From NCBI GenBank assembly GCA_002812745.2, contig NCSJ02000014.1, forward strand, positions 62,001 through 126,000: 64,000 nt of DNA. The letters are read 5' to 3'. Shown here piece by piece: positions 34,595 to 46,931 of this stretch. The notes under the pieces are model-generated. The model was not told where the DNA came from, made no database searches, and saw only the letters and a program-made list of their open reading frames with translations. The position numbers and the translations under genes are program-made. Source of the stretch: Scytalidium lignicola. Lineage: Eukaryota > Ascomycota > Leotiomycetes. The stretch's first letter is position 1. The number at the start of each line of letters is the position of its first letter.

Positions 34595-36154
34595 TCACGC
34601 CAGGAAACCTGCTTGCAGTATCCATAGCCTTAATTGGGATATTTCTTCCTGCATGTGACCGGCCCGTATTTTTACCGTCTCGGCCGTCATTTGCGAAAGT
34701 TTCAAGGTGAGCTGCTTGTTTCTAAATGCGCGGTCCTTAGCATCATCTAAAGGCTGCTCCGAGCAGATTTGCTTGGCCAAGTTACTTGCGTGATCATTGA
34801 GTTGCTTGGCCAAGTGGATAAGCAGTAGCATTTGCATTGGGATGGCGGCCTCCCGAGGTGGAACATAACTACCAATGCGGAGCTCTTGCATTGGTCCATC
34901 TGCAGCTGATTGATCACCGCAAGGTATACCTCCATCAAGTACACATTTTTCCATATGCTGAAATAGCTGTTCGTATATTTCGATAAGTCGAAGGTGACAA
35001 GACAGAATAAGAAGAATAGCGGGATGGTCAACAGAACTTTTCTTTGAGTCGGGGTGGTTATGTGAGCTTGTCAATCCTCTTGTTGACTTATCGAAGCCAC
35101 ATCCCGTTTCTGTAAATTTTTCTCTACCAATATTGATAGCTCTACTCTGTTCAGACAGTCTAGTTTTCATGAACTTGCTCATGAATCTCGGATATATATC
35201 GACCAGCGCTTGTGTCAGTCTGAATGTCTCATCCACAGAATACGGGAAAGTGTCGCATATATCTTTTGTGAATGAGTAGTCATCATGAATCGAATATGGC
35301 GGAATCGTTGCCTCGTGTTCATAGAGATCTATACTGAGAGTAGACAACTGATGAATACAGTTATCGATTGAAGACGTCGAATCCGAATCACTAGATTCTT
35401 CCGAAACACAGTTTTGCCTTCCCTCTATTGAATGTAATACTATAGCAGGCGACAGATTCTCTGGGTTAATGTACCCTTCGGCTCTGCTGTTGAACGTGTA
35501 GCGTGATGGATGGGGCGATTGCACGAAAGGAGATGCCATTGGGGCATTGATATCAAAGGCACTATTGTGACTGCTAGTGGAGGTATGCAGTGAAAAATCC
35601 GGTGTAATATGGGGGACGCTATCAAGGAGCTTAACGTGATTTCCATTGAACGTAAAATCGTCAAAGGTGTTGTCAAATTCAAAGTTTTGTAAACATGAAA
35701 GATCACTGGACATCCACTCGAGATTCAAATCGTTCAGATTCGGCTCTCCTCCATTCGACAGGTAATCAAGGAATGGTTCCGCTTCTACGTTGCAAAGAAA
35801 TGTCAGTCAACCATGCAATGTTTATTATATGGTATGAAATATATTAGTACCTCTGGCAGGAGATGGTGATACACGCCTCCTTTTCTTGCCCACAGTGGTC
35901 GATTGACTCTTTTCGACGTTCTTGCCACTTTCAGAGCTCTGGACAGATCTAACTACACTCGCAACACCAGACTTGCCAGAATCGGGTTGTTCAGCTGGGT
36001 TTGACTTCTGTCGAAATGGACTAAAATAACATGTCGTACGTGCTTTGGTACATCTATCGCATATTTCTGAACCTGAGCTTTTCGTACATCGTAACTTCTG
36101 TGCATGACACCTATCGCAGGCAGCTCGTCGTCGAACATTATCATTCGAGGGCAT
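34595..36154 (-). CDS. Zn2Cys6 transcription factor, AflR-like layout
   Basis: 497 residues in two exons (36154-35851, 35784-34595; 66-nt intron). The N-terminal zinc cluster is at C13, C16, C23, C32, C35 and C42 (CX2CX6CX8CX2CX6C). A basic KKRRRV stretch follows that may serve as a nuclear signal, then an acidic Ser-rich region with many possible phosphosites. The C-terminal helical domain (about residues 330-497) has a conserved-looking HPAILLILSCHLRLIEIYEQLF block, shared with pathway-specific regulators of secondary-metabolite clusters. There is no fungal_trans domain. No biosynthetic core gene is seen within this window, so the cluster link is unproven; the nearest enzyme gene is the oxalate decarboxylase. 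Confidence 0.85.
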
Positions 36155-36942
36155 CGTGGCAAACGAGTGGTTGCTAGCTCGTTGGGAGGTCCAAGAACTG
36201 TATCAGATCCTCAATCACCCAGATAATAAAGTGGCAAAATGTCACCCAATCAAATTTGGATCATGTCCTGTGAGAAAAACGTAAATCGCCTGGATTACTT
36301 ATCATTGATTGTGGTTGTTGAACATTTGTCGTTACGAAACTTAGCGGTTAATTAATTAATGGAGTTTTGTTAACTCCGCAACTCCACGCGTCCTCGCAGC
36401 CTGCTGCGACCTAACGAGTTACGTCGTTAGCCCACGCCTAAACACAGTGGGGAATTAGGTTATTCAGACATAACTTAACACTTGTTCTTTGATTATATAT
36501 ATATTTTAATATTAATACATTAGTTGACTGTCATGCATAGTACTTATTATTTAAAACGCCGTAACTATATATGTATATATTTAATTTCGAACAGTTGAGA
36601 TTATTTTGTGGCTATTCAATCATGCCAAGTCTAACTCGCCCCATAATTAATTTTTTGCTAGGAAAATAAAAACGGCACTAATCAATATAAAAGCATAATT
36701 CCATATCCCAAATCTAGATATCAAGGTTAGAGAGACAACAACGAGCTTCAAACTTAAATATAGTTTAGATTATAATCACAATTTTCATGCGACAGTCNAA
36801 AAAGAGCGAGCTGATATATAAGTACTTTAAACTCAAATTCCAGTACTAAATAGAATAGAAACATAAGTATCTGAATCCAAATCAACGCTTAAGCAGAAAA
36901 ACNAAAATAAATCTGGCCAAAAACAAAGTAAGCATCAATCAA
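36155..36942. other. AT-rich intergenic
   Basis: Promoter region of the AflR-like gene (a CCAATCA element near 36246), then strongly AT-rich DNA from 36480 with Ns at 36798 and 36903. No gene. Confidence 0.5.
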
Positions 36943-37935
36943 TCATACAAATCTTGGAATAAATCCATAATATCGCCTCGGCAACATCCCAACAACAAAC
37001 GGATCACTGGGATAATAAGGCCCAGTCCATCCAAATGCAGTGTAGGACAAATACCCTCCATGACCCTCAGCAAGTAACTCGTCAGTAACCAGGTGATTCC
37101 CACCACGGCAGCGATATCCACCATCGACTCGGTCCCAGAGGAAACCAGCAACACAAACGCCCACAATATTCAGCTGGGTCTGGGCCCATTCTTCTTGTTT
37201 CTTGCGCTCATCTGGAGAGAGCGTGTCAATTTGAGTTTGACGGGAGGCCATTTGTTGGTCAAGCGCTGATTTGTATATGCTTTGGCGGATGGTTTGGGTC
37301 CCGGCCTGGGAAGCTGCTGTGGTAGAAAGGCCGCCTACTGTAGATGCGGTTGGCCGAGCGGAGGGTTGTGTAGAAGGTTCAACAGTGGTGTGAGTCGGAC
37401 GTTTGATAGCAGTAGGGCGAGCAGATGGTTGTGCAACAGGGCGGAAAGATGGCTGGATTGTTGGTTGGACGGTGGGTCGTGAAGAGGGTTGTGGTGGAGG
37501 CCGTGCAGAAGGCTGAGGGACTCTGTGTGGAGATGGTATCACAGCAGGTTGAGTAGATGGAGATTGTGCGGTTTGGTATGGTTGCATTCGTAAATTTCTA
37601 CTAGTCTCGGCCAGCCGCATTCTAGATGGTCGACTGGCTTCTGGATTAGCAGTTCCTAACATTCGAGATGCTCGACTCGCTTCGTGGCTTGTAATACCGA
37701 TCGTTTGTGAAGGATGATCAGCTTTATGGTTGAGCTTGGAAGGTGTGACAGGATGACGCGAAGCTCGCCGTGCCTCGAGGGTTGATGGGGATCGACTTGA
37801 TTTCGGTTCCAAGTTCATATCTTTAATAAGTTTGCTGACATCTAGACTTGCTGTGCCTAAAGGCGGGGCCTTGGATGAAGATGAGGGATGGGAGGGCTGT
37901 TTCTGAGAAGGCGAGTGCTTTTCGTCTTTCCCCAT
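36943..37935 (-). CDS. hypothetical proline/serine-rich protein
   Basis: Single-exon frame of 330 residues from ATG 37935. Residues 1-210 are low-complexity and disordered, with repeated RPSARPT/QPSARPT-like segments (PQPSARPPPQPSSRPTVQP). A more ordered C-terminal part (about 225-330) contains DTLSPDERKKQEEWAQTQL, predicted helical, then an aromatic Gly-rich tail (GGYRCRGGNHLVTDELLAEG, PRRYYGFIPRF). No signal peptide or membrane helix. I do not recognise a family; the conserved-looking tail suggests a lineage-specific gene rather than a chance frame. Confidence 0.7.
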   Translation of the reverse strand: MGKDEKHSPSQKQPSHPSSSSKAPPLGTASLDVSKLIKDMNLEPKSSRSPSTLEARRASRHPVTPSKLNHKADHPSQTIGITSHEASRASRMLGTANPEASRPSRMRLAETSRNLRMQPYQTAQSPSTQPAVIPSPHRVPQPSARPPPQPSSRPTVQPTIQPSFRPVAQPSARPTAIKRPTHTTVEPSTQPSARPTASTVGGLSTTAASQAGTQTIRQSIYKSALDQQMASRQTQIDTLSPDERKKQEEWAQTQLNIVGVCVAGFLWDRVDGGYRCRGGNHLVTDELLAEGHGGYLSYTAFGWTGPYYPSDPFVVGMLPRRYYGFIPRFV

Positions 37936-40858
37936 GATTAAATTGTGAGATTTACGGATGTGGATGGATATAGTAATTGGGGATCAAGAGTGATGAAGAG
38001 AAAAGAGGAGGGTAAATTTGGAGCTATTTAACATCACAAAGGATGGTAAAATGACAATATGAATAACAATGTTCTAACATATTCAGACCTACCTTAATTA
38101 TCCTCTCCAAACCAATTATACGAGCCGTGAGTGAATGTACTCAAAGGCCCAGGTATTGAAATTTTGGCCAGTAACCAGGTAAGTGCCTTGAAGTGATACG
38201 ATACTCCAATTCTAAGCTCAGGTTGTGAAAAAAAAAAAGGAATACATGATATATTCATATCGTAATTGATTAATTGCAGGCCAAATATACTTCATGTCAT
38301 TTAGACTCTGCGATTAATGGCAAAAATGTAAACGGGAAGCACGCTTACAACCGGTGTAATTGGTGAACGAGGAAAGACAATTGGACACATACTCGAACCC
38401 TTGTGTTAAAGTCATGTGTAAAAAAGATTGTCGAAAAGAAGGGAGATTTGCTGATACACACACACATACACCCTACATGGAGCTCCTTGGGACATCTGGC
38501 TTGGAGAAGTTAGAGATGCTGACTACTATCAGGGACCAATTAATAATATCTTGATAATAAGCTTGAGGTGGTACTCGGGCCGGCGATTTCTTCTAGGATC
38601 AATTTGGAATTTGCAGTAACGATAAACATAGCAGGGATGCCCTGATCAGCCCTAGGCCTGCTGCTCATCACCACGTTTACTCTCCAAACATTCGTTTTTC
38701 AGGTCATCACAGCAATATAAAGAATGCTATTTTTGGGTTAAAACTCAATGTTACCTTCAGCAAATTTGAATTCTAATTACGGTATTGCTATCCTCAAAAG
38801 TGACAGCTTCATCACATTAACAAGGCTCCTGCATCTTCTTTTGGATTACTCAACTTCCGGCTAAGCGCTGGGATGGAAGCTATCACCATGGTCCCCTTCT
38901 NCCCCCCCGTTGGATCGACAGGAGTGCTGCAGCTTTTCAGGGATATCTGACCTGACCGCCATGCCATGCCATGGATATTCAAAGGAAGAACCGCGATTCC
39001 CACCCATGACAATTCTCTCGCAGAGTTATGATGCTTATCCCTTTCCCTGACATTGCAAGTTTGTCCGAAATTACCATCATGCATAACCTGGGAAATAAAG
39101 ATGGATAACAGTGAGGAAGACGGCTGTGATAGGTGCTGAGGAGGGGATGGCATCACGATCTCGTGGAAAACTCGGACTTTGGGTTGTTGTTCAAAGATGC
39201 CGGCGGAGTACGTACCCCCGAATGCAGAGATTCATCTCATCGTGAATAGCAAGATCTGGTGATATTGCTTGCATGCAGCGAAACCCCTATCATTATGCTG
39301 TCGCCATAGGCTGGTGTGGTTGATGTGGATGATGTGGATGATGTGGTTGGTGTGAATCTGGCATGGGCATTCAGGTTCAGCGCGAGCTATTTTGGGACGG
39401 AGCGAAGAGCACACTCAGGCTAATGTTGCCTTACTTACCAAGCGGAAGGGTCGGCTCTTCTGTGAAGCCAACTGCTTGAATCCTGTGATCTCTTAGCGTC
39501 GTGATAGAAAGACTTTCTAGGAAATGATGATTATAATATATTGATAGATTACTAAACTAATTAAAACAGGATGAATACTGCAGTGTTTGTCAGTTGCACA
39601 CGGCTTCCACATGGCTTCCACCCGGCATGCCATAATACCGTAATTAGTCGGAACGTAGTCGATGGCCTTACGCCCTGCTGCACGGACCATTCCCCGCGTT
39701 GTTGGACATCGCATTCCACCAGTTATGGAAGGTACCATGGGGTACGGAGTGTGTACTCCCCATAAACTTGCGTACTTGGCGCGAACTAGTGGTACTCCAC
39801 CAGTCACTTAATGCATCAAGACGACTGAGGAGTACTTGGCAAGTACGGCAAGTACGGAAGTACGTACATTGCATTTATTTCCGAGCTTCCCAGAAGAGAA
39901 GGATGGCGACCAGGAAGTGCGGGTGTTGTGTGAAGAATTGGCTGCCTGTCTGAGTATTTTGAGGCGTATCTTCGAGAGAAGGATGAAAGGAGAAGTATGA
40001 AGTATGAAGAGTTTATAGAGAAGAATCAAAAGGAGATGCCGTTCCCGTCTCCAATTTCCCGTACTCCGCAGGTTCTTTTCGTACTCGCACTCTTGCATTC
40101 TGCATTCATGGGCTGCATGCAGGTTAGCTGAGATAACAGCAGACTTTTAGGAAATCGGTGCTTGTCATGATGCGATTCTCCACCTTCTCTTGCGGGATGG
40201 GGGGGTGAATTATTTCTTTCGCCCCTTCCCCAGGTATCGTGCTCCGCATGCTCCACGCCGTGCTACTGTACAGTAGTAAGCGTTGCATCCTTCTTTTGCT
40301 CTTTTTCCCACCATAATCTCCATCCACACCAAACATGGGCAAGTCCAGAGCTGGCGATCTTCTCTCTCCAGGCGCCGCACCCTCATCTTCATCCGTCTTG
40401 GCTGTTGCTCACTTGCCCGAATGTCGCCGTTTTACGCCTCATGAGCACCCCTTCCACCTTCCTTCAGCTTCCTAACGTCCACCCCAATGCAGTCCTTATC
40501 GGGGTTCTAGAACTGGGTTTATACGTTTGATAACTGTTTTGTGCAAATGGACGCTCTCCAACCCCTGGAAGCTCCTCGTTGACTCGACCAATCCGCGTGC
40601 GCCATTCCGGCTGGCAGGACGCAAAACCCCTCCGTCTGAGTAAGGGCTGTCGTCCAGACATGCGAACGAGGCAGAAATCAAACATTCATCCCAGTTGTGT
40701 CCGACCTCAACATCGTCAAAGTGCTTCCAGTTTGCTTGCTCCACCGCAATACCCACCACAAGGTCCTTCTGCACTGCCATGTCCCTTGGGTCCCCACCCT
40801 TCGCTGTTGATCACGTGCGCGCCCGGCTAAGCAGAATCGAGATATCTAAGCGGTCGGG
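37936..40858. other. intergenic between divergent genes
   Basis: 2.9 kb without a convincing gene. Minor repeats: a GATGTG-rich patch at 39316-39353 and GCAAGTAC repeats at 39830-39866. A 94-codon minus frame (40496-40780) has an ATG but no recognisable family. Confidence 0.4.
39830..39866. repeat. GGCAAGTAC short tandem repeats
   Basis: Two full copies of (G)GCAAGTACG and a third shortened GGAAGTACG, ending GTACGTAC, in a stretch (39720-39870) unusually rich in GTAC and GTACTCC. Non-coding, about 1 kb upstream of a Zn2Cys6 gene; possible binding-site cluster. Confidence 0.5.
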
Positions 40859-43634
40859 ATGTTTCGCCTAGTACGAAGCCGAGAGACCTCCGAGGATCCT
40901 ACCCTTCATTCTGAACACAGCTCCCCCACAATGAGTGATGAGAATCAAACGCCGATTGATGACTCTCTGACTCCAGATGAGGCCAATAGAATCATACACT
41001 CTCACCGGAAAGTTAGATATGGTATGTTGACGCTGTGGCCATCCGTTTGCCCCCGGTGTCTGAACGCTGACAAACCCTTTAGGTACCGCGTGTTGGCCAT
41101 GTAGACAGCGTAAAGTTAAGTGCGACAACAAGCAGCCGTGTGAAAATTGCGTAAAGAGGGACCACGCTGGTCTCTGCTCATATAATCCCAAAAAGGACGC
41201 TGCAAAGAATGGCTCTGTCTCCAAATCCGTCGCCGGTTCCAAGAGGACCAGGTCGCCTTCCAGTGACACGAAAAAGTCTGATTCGGACCGCTGGCCTCGA
41301 ACGTCAGGTAGGTTTCTTGTCTGTTTTTTTCAGCTCTTCTGTTATACCAAGACCTTCCCCCACTGCTCTTGCGGAAGATGAGTCACCATGGCTGCAGCTT
41401 GTGCAGGTCAGATATGCATTATCTCAACATCTTTTTGGCTCTCAACAGGTTGTGTCTGTCCGTCCATCTCTCCGTCATGTCTCCCTCACACTGAAGATGC
41501 GGATGAAACCGGGTTACCCCTCTTTCCTTTATGGTTCCTTTCACGTGTAGAAAGATAAAGAGAGTCATATATAAGTGTTCTATTTCCATAGCTAACGCAC
41601 TGTCCAGATGAGGAAGATCCTAACGAGTCTCGTTATCTGGGTCAGAATAGCATTGCTGCACTCCTGAGTGAAGAGACGAGAGAAGAGCTCCCCGGAGAGA
41701 CTGGCCATGATGTAATTCGAAAGGACATTATGCCGATCTTGGGGTTACAGATATCCTCAGCTCCCTATCCCTTCATGTCGAAAACTCACATGGACAAGAT
41801 TCGAAATGACATTGCTTCCGCCCTACCCCCAAACCGGGAGGTTCTGAAGTAAGTTCATCTGACCTCACGTGCTTGATAGATGGAATCATAACTCACTACT
41901 TTCCTAGAACGTTTCAGATATATCGTCAAATAGTTCAGCCATTCTGGGGCCTGCTTATTGACGTGGAGGATTTCGAGGCCAAGCTTTGCATCTACCTGGA
42001 AGATCGAAGTGCAACTGCTAAGCATCAAGCAACGAACAGCAAGGGAGTATCCTCAGCTTGGTTGGCCATGCTTTTTGCCGTTCTAGCTGTATCAACGAAC
42101 TATGCGGATATATCCTATAATAAACGATCTGCAATATCTCAGACTTATGGTACGCGGCTACTCTATAATTTCATCCCGGCTAACAGACTAACATAACCTT
42201 GCAGTACAAGCATCGTATCATTGCCTCAGGCTTTCCAATTACCTGATCAGACCATCGCTTGAAGCTCTCCAAGCGATGTTGATTCTTGGGTTTGTTCTGT
42301 CGAACGATATGAAGGCAGAGGCGTCTTGGGCTATGATTGGTCTCACATGCCGTCTTGCCCAAGCTTTAGGTCTTCACCGGGGGCCGAATGAGGTTGGAAG
42401 GGGTCAACAATCTGCAGCTGATGACTTACCTCGACGGAGGCTTTGGTATGTATATTATATGGTCACATGCCCATCACACCAGTGGTTGATCTAATTATAT
42501 ATAGGTGGACTATAGTTTGGCAAGACAGCCTGCTCTCGCTCTCTTTTGATCGATCCCCCATTGCGGTCATGACCCGGTGTCAACTACCCCTTAGACTCGA
42601 AGCACTGACGGAGGGCTTTTCGTACACGGAAGCTATGTACCACCTTTGTCAGAAGATACTCGAATCCGTCAACAATGACACCCAGTTAGAACCCAACTTC
42701 GAGCAGATAATTGCCGACTCTATTGAAGTCGAATCTCTACGAGACCGAGTCTCTATCAATCTTCGAACATTAGATGCATGTAAGACAGTGCAGGACAGAT
42801 TACATCACTATGCTATCTGCCTTCACACCTCCTTTGTTGTATCAGTCCTCTGCCGCCCATCTCTTCGACGTGGCGAATGCCGAGGGATGGATCTCAATCA
42901 GAAAGGTATTCTTGCGGAGAAATGCAAGCAGAACCTAACGGAAACGGTCCGCATGTATCTCAAAATGCATTCACTGAGCATTATCCCAACCAGATCTTGG
43001 GCGTTCACCTACCATGGTCTCTCATCTGCAGTTCTACTCGGTATCCTCGGCGAAACCAAAACAGATCCCGAAGTCCGGCAATTGCAGGGAAATCTCATCA
43101 ACGCATTATCTGCAACAGCTGCAAAGGACCAGAATTCGGCACATCCTAAGTCTGATAAGGATATTGAATTAAGCGGGCCTTTGTCAAGGGCTTTAGCTGC
43201 TCTGAAAAATATCTATGATCATGGCTGGGTGGTCGAACAACGACCAAACCTGAAGGTTGAGAACAGTATACTTTCGGTAGATCAGAGTCAATTTGAGCAG
43301 CAGAATGCGGCTCTTGCTATGGCTTCTATGCAAAATGGGATTATGCCTCCGTAAGTTCTGCCTCCTTCATAAAGAATTTTCCATTCACTAACAGGTTAAT
43401 AGCATGGACTATAATCAACAAATGCAAATGGGGGTGGGCGAGATGCTTTCAGCAGAACAGACATTGAATATGTCCCCAATGGATCTATTTGATTCTATAT
43501 TCTGGGGTAAGTACATATCTACCCGAATAGGAATAAGGGACAGGAACTTACTTGCTGTAGAACCGTACCCACAACCGACTATAGATCCGATGGGCTTTGA
43601 TTACGGCCAACAGCAATTGTACCAAACATTTTAG
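40859..43634 (+). CDS. Zn2Cys6 transcription factor with fungal-specific domain
   Basis: 703 residues in eight exons: 40859-41021, 41083-41307, 41608-41848, 41908-42149, 42205-42445, 42505-43350, 43403-43506, 43585-43634. The zinc cluster (CWPCRQRKVKCDNKQPC..C........C) is at C58, C61, C68, C74, C77 and C86 if ATG 40859 is used; ATG 40931 is an alternative start with good context. The fungal_trans region covers about 200-480 (LEALQAMLILGFVLSNDMKAEASWAMIGLTCRLAQALGLHRGP). Intron 2 is unusually long (300 nt) and may hide a small exon. All intron phases agree and the exon sum is divisible by three. Targets unknown. Confidence 0.87.
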
Positions 43635-44845
43635 ATATATCTTCTAGGAGATCTTAGCAGACCGTACTATTAAAATGGAACGGTTGTAATGACGAGATGA
43701 CAAAACAGGTCTAAGGGATCTAGGTGAATTCGAGCTTTGTACTGGAAGGGTTGCTACTTTTAAAGTTTAAAATTTTGGGATCGGTGAAAACGGGGGCTGT
43801 TTGGCGCGTTAATGGACCGGACACTATCTTTATTTTAGGGCTAAATAGCCATCAGGAGTTGCGGAGATGTTTGTTCATGTGCAAAATGAGGGAGCAAAGG
43901 AAATTTTGGCTGTCTAAAATTGGTACCTCTCAACGCACATTTTGCTACGTGCTGCTCATCTCACGCTTTGTATTCTGAATAAGTCTATATACCCCGGTGT
44001 ACCAAGGCACCCTGAATTTTACCCAAACCGCCAGCATGTTCAAAGATTTAAATTGATATATTAGCTATACTACATCCTCTATGTCTATTCTAATTGGTAT
44101 TGAATACAAAAATTTTCAAACCCAACTAATTTAGTTAATTTGGACGTTTTAATTAACTCTTTTAATGGGTAGTCAACTTTATATTTAACTACCTGAACTT
44201 CTTAAGCCTTATTTGGTTTCGTGATACATGTATCTTTAATTTTCGCAAATGTAACTTACGTACCATTTAAGTCAGGAGCAACTATTTAACGTTTAGAGCT
44301 TCTACTCGTAACTCCAATTAATAAATCTGTTGATCTTTTAGTACAATATTTAACATTCTTATCGTTAATTANTTTTTTTGATATCGTAACTCAATTTGTT
44401 GTCAAGATTGGCTTTAACTCAACTAGACTTCTTTATATCATACACCATTATGGCAAGGAATATCCTTCCCAGACACCATACCACATGACCTCCCATATAA
44501 ATATATATATAGTAATTGCAGTTAATGAGCCATAATAGAATATCGTAAGGCTGAAATCAAATCTGGCTAGTTTAGGAAGCTTTTGTGTTGCAACTAATAT
44601 TGCTTTTCTAGTTGAGGCGGGGAACACCCTAAGCGCGGGGTATTATTCATATCGATTAAGTTATCGAGCTTTTCTTATCGCAAGCTAATTATGCTTCAAG
44701 TGATGATGACAATACACAACCCCACCATGTAGCCCTTAGACCAAAAGTCTCGAGGAGGGCAAGAAGCCCACTTCAAAATAGCTATCTTAAAAACCTTCAA
44801 TCCCCTCCATCTAATTCCCCCTCCTATGCTGTCGTCGCAGCAAGG
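43635..44845. other. AT-rich intergenic
   Basis: No gene; strongly AT-rich from 44050 to 44560 with an N at 44372 beside a T-run. The last 100 bp are the pyrimidine-rich leader of the NiCoT gene. Confidence 0.6.
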
Positions 44846-46213
44846 ATGGCACCATCACGCTCCCAATGCCTCCAATCCGCAACCAACCTCCTCCCCGCCA
44901 GGATCCGCATCCTCCCCTTCCGCGTCGTCCGCATCATCTCCAGTCTCGCCATTGTAAACACCATAGTTTGGATCGCNGTCGCCATCGTCCTACGCTCCCA
45001 CCCAAGACTTAGTTCCACAGTTGTGCTCTCCTACACCCTCGGCCTCCGACATGCTTTGGACGCCGACCACATCTCCGCCATCGACCTCATGACGCGCCGG
45101 CTCGTTGCCAGCGGCATGCGGCCTACGACGGTGGGGATGTGGTTTAGTCTGGGACACAGCACAATTGTCGTCATAACGTGTATTGTCGTTGCTGCCACGG
45201 CGGGGCGGTTAGAGAGTCGGTTCAATGGGTTTAGCAGAGTCGGCGGGGTCATTGGGACGGCGGTCTCGGCTGCGGTGTTGATTCTGCTTGGGATTGGGAA
45301 TGCGTGGATCATGTGGAAGCTGATCAAGCGGATGAAGGAGCTGTTGAGGGAAGATGATGGGGGGAGGAGTTTGGAGGATGAGGGCAGGACGGCTGGACAG
45401 CTTGACTTGGAAGGAGGGGGGATTATGGTGAGGTTGTTTAAGACGGTGTTTAAGCTGATTGATCGGCCGTGGAAGATGTATCCCCTTGGAGTGCTGTTTG
45501 GACTGGGGTTTGATACTAGTAGTGAGGTTGCGTTGCTGGGGATTGCTACCATCCAGGGCGCGCAGGGGACGAGCATGTGGCTCATACTTCTCTTCCCGCT
45601 GTTATTTACTGGTATGATCATGTCCTTCACTAATATGATCTTCTCTTTTGCTTCTTCTACTACTTCTTCTACTACTTCTTCTTTTTGCGTCTGTTGTATC
45701 GTGCTAGGGTACTAACTATGCTTTGTCTAGCTGGAATGTGCCTAATCGATACCACTGACGGTGCTCTCATGATGACGCTCTATACCTCCACGAATCTCGC
45801 TCGCGATCCAATTGCCATCCTATACTACTCCATTGTATTATCTGCCATTACAGTCTTCGTTGCTGTATGTATCGGCACGATCCAACTGCTATCTCTAATT
45901 GCGAATTTCTCTTCGGGCTCTTTTTGGGACGGCGTTGATGCAATTGGGGACCATTTCGATGTCATTGGAGGGGGAATATGCGGGGCGNTTTATAGTGTTT
46001 GGAGGTCTTTCTGTGGTGCTTTACAAGCCGTGGAGGAGAAGATATGATAGAAAACTACGAGTTGTTGATCCTGGTATTCATGCTGCTGTTATTAGTGTCG
46101 ATGGTATTGATACTGTCAAAACTGGTAAGGATTTAGAAGTTGGAAAGGTTACAGCTAAAACTTTCGAATCACCGATCGATGAAGGCATCAGGCAAAACCC
46201 GGATCTCGAATGA
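44846..46213 (+). CDS. NiCoT-family nickel/cobalt transporter
   Basis: Multi-pass permease for Ni2+/Co2+ uptake, supplying urease among others. Exons 44846-45611 and 45731-46213 give 415 residues. All four family signatures are present: HALDADHI (HX4DH) in TM2, SLGHST in TM3, GLGFDTSSEVALL, and the LIDTTDGALM motif. The intron (119 nt) carries a CTT/ACT repeat. Two Ns fall inside: 44977 occupies a normal codon (GCN, Ala), whereas 45988 inserts a base. Omitting 45988 restores GAFIVFGGLSVVLYKPWRRR and makes the exon sum divisible by three. A cytoplasmic tail of about 50 residues follows the last helix. Confidence 0.92.
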
Positions 46214-46931
46214 GATAGAGTGGGATTGACTGTACGGATTCTGGATGACAAAAAGGGACCACATCTAGGGGATTGAATTTGAATTCAAGAGCCTGAACGA
46301 GACATAGTCATATGGGACTATTTTGCCGAGGCAATATCTCGAATTACTGACGTCATGAAGATATATGTCTTTAGGTGTTGAAGTTCAAGATGATTCCTTT
46401 GGATATTTAGCATAACATGTAAGACCATTTTGAGCGATCTGAATTGGGAACATTGATCTGAGCTTGGTATAACCGGTAATAGAGTAAATGAGTGTGTACC
46501 TCGATGATAACGGCTATCAGAGTGTACAACACCGTCCTTGATAAAGCTGTTCGCGAGCCATGTCAAAGGAGTCATCTATGTTCGCAACTAAATCTATAAA
46601 ATTAAACCACAAACTGTCTATCCGGAAACAAACACATGAAAATCACATTATCAGGATCAATTTCTGCTCCATCATATCACAGATAAAGACCTATATCGAG
46701 ACCGTCAAACCTCCAGCTGCGCCAATAGATGTATCGTGCACTCCCATGATTGGTAGCCTTGTATGCATGTACGTGTACAACAACGGGGTGATGTCGCAGT
46801 GTGATCATATTGCTCCACTCTTCAACTCAGATCTAAAAATCTTGGGAAACATTAGGATACTCTGGAAACAATACGTAAACTACAAAAGCCGCAACGGAGT
46901 ATCATGAAGAAATCTCCAAACCGAATATGAT
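46214..46931. other. intergenic
   Basis: About 720 bp between the NiCoT and HeLo-kinase genes; no supported gene. Confidence 0.5.

Noticed and set aside
40496..40780. 94-codon minus frame with ATG, divergent from a Zn2Cys6 gene
   Set aside because: Plausible start but no family or conserved motif; could be chance in GC-richer promoter DNA.
45031..45630. 199-codon minus frame over the NiCoT gene
   Set aside because: Shadow of the transporter, whose four family motifs are on the plus strand.
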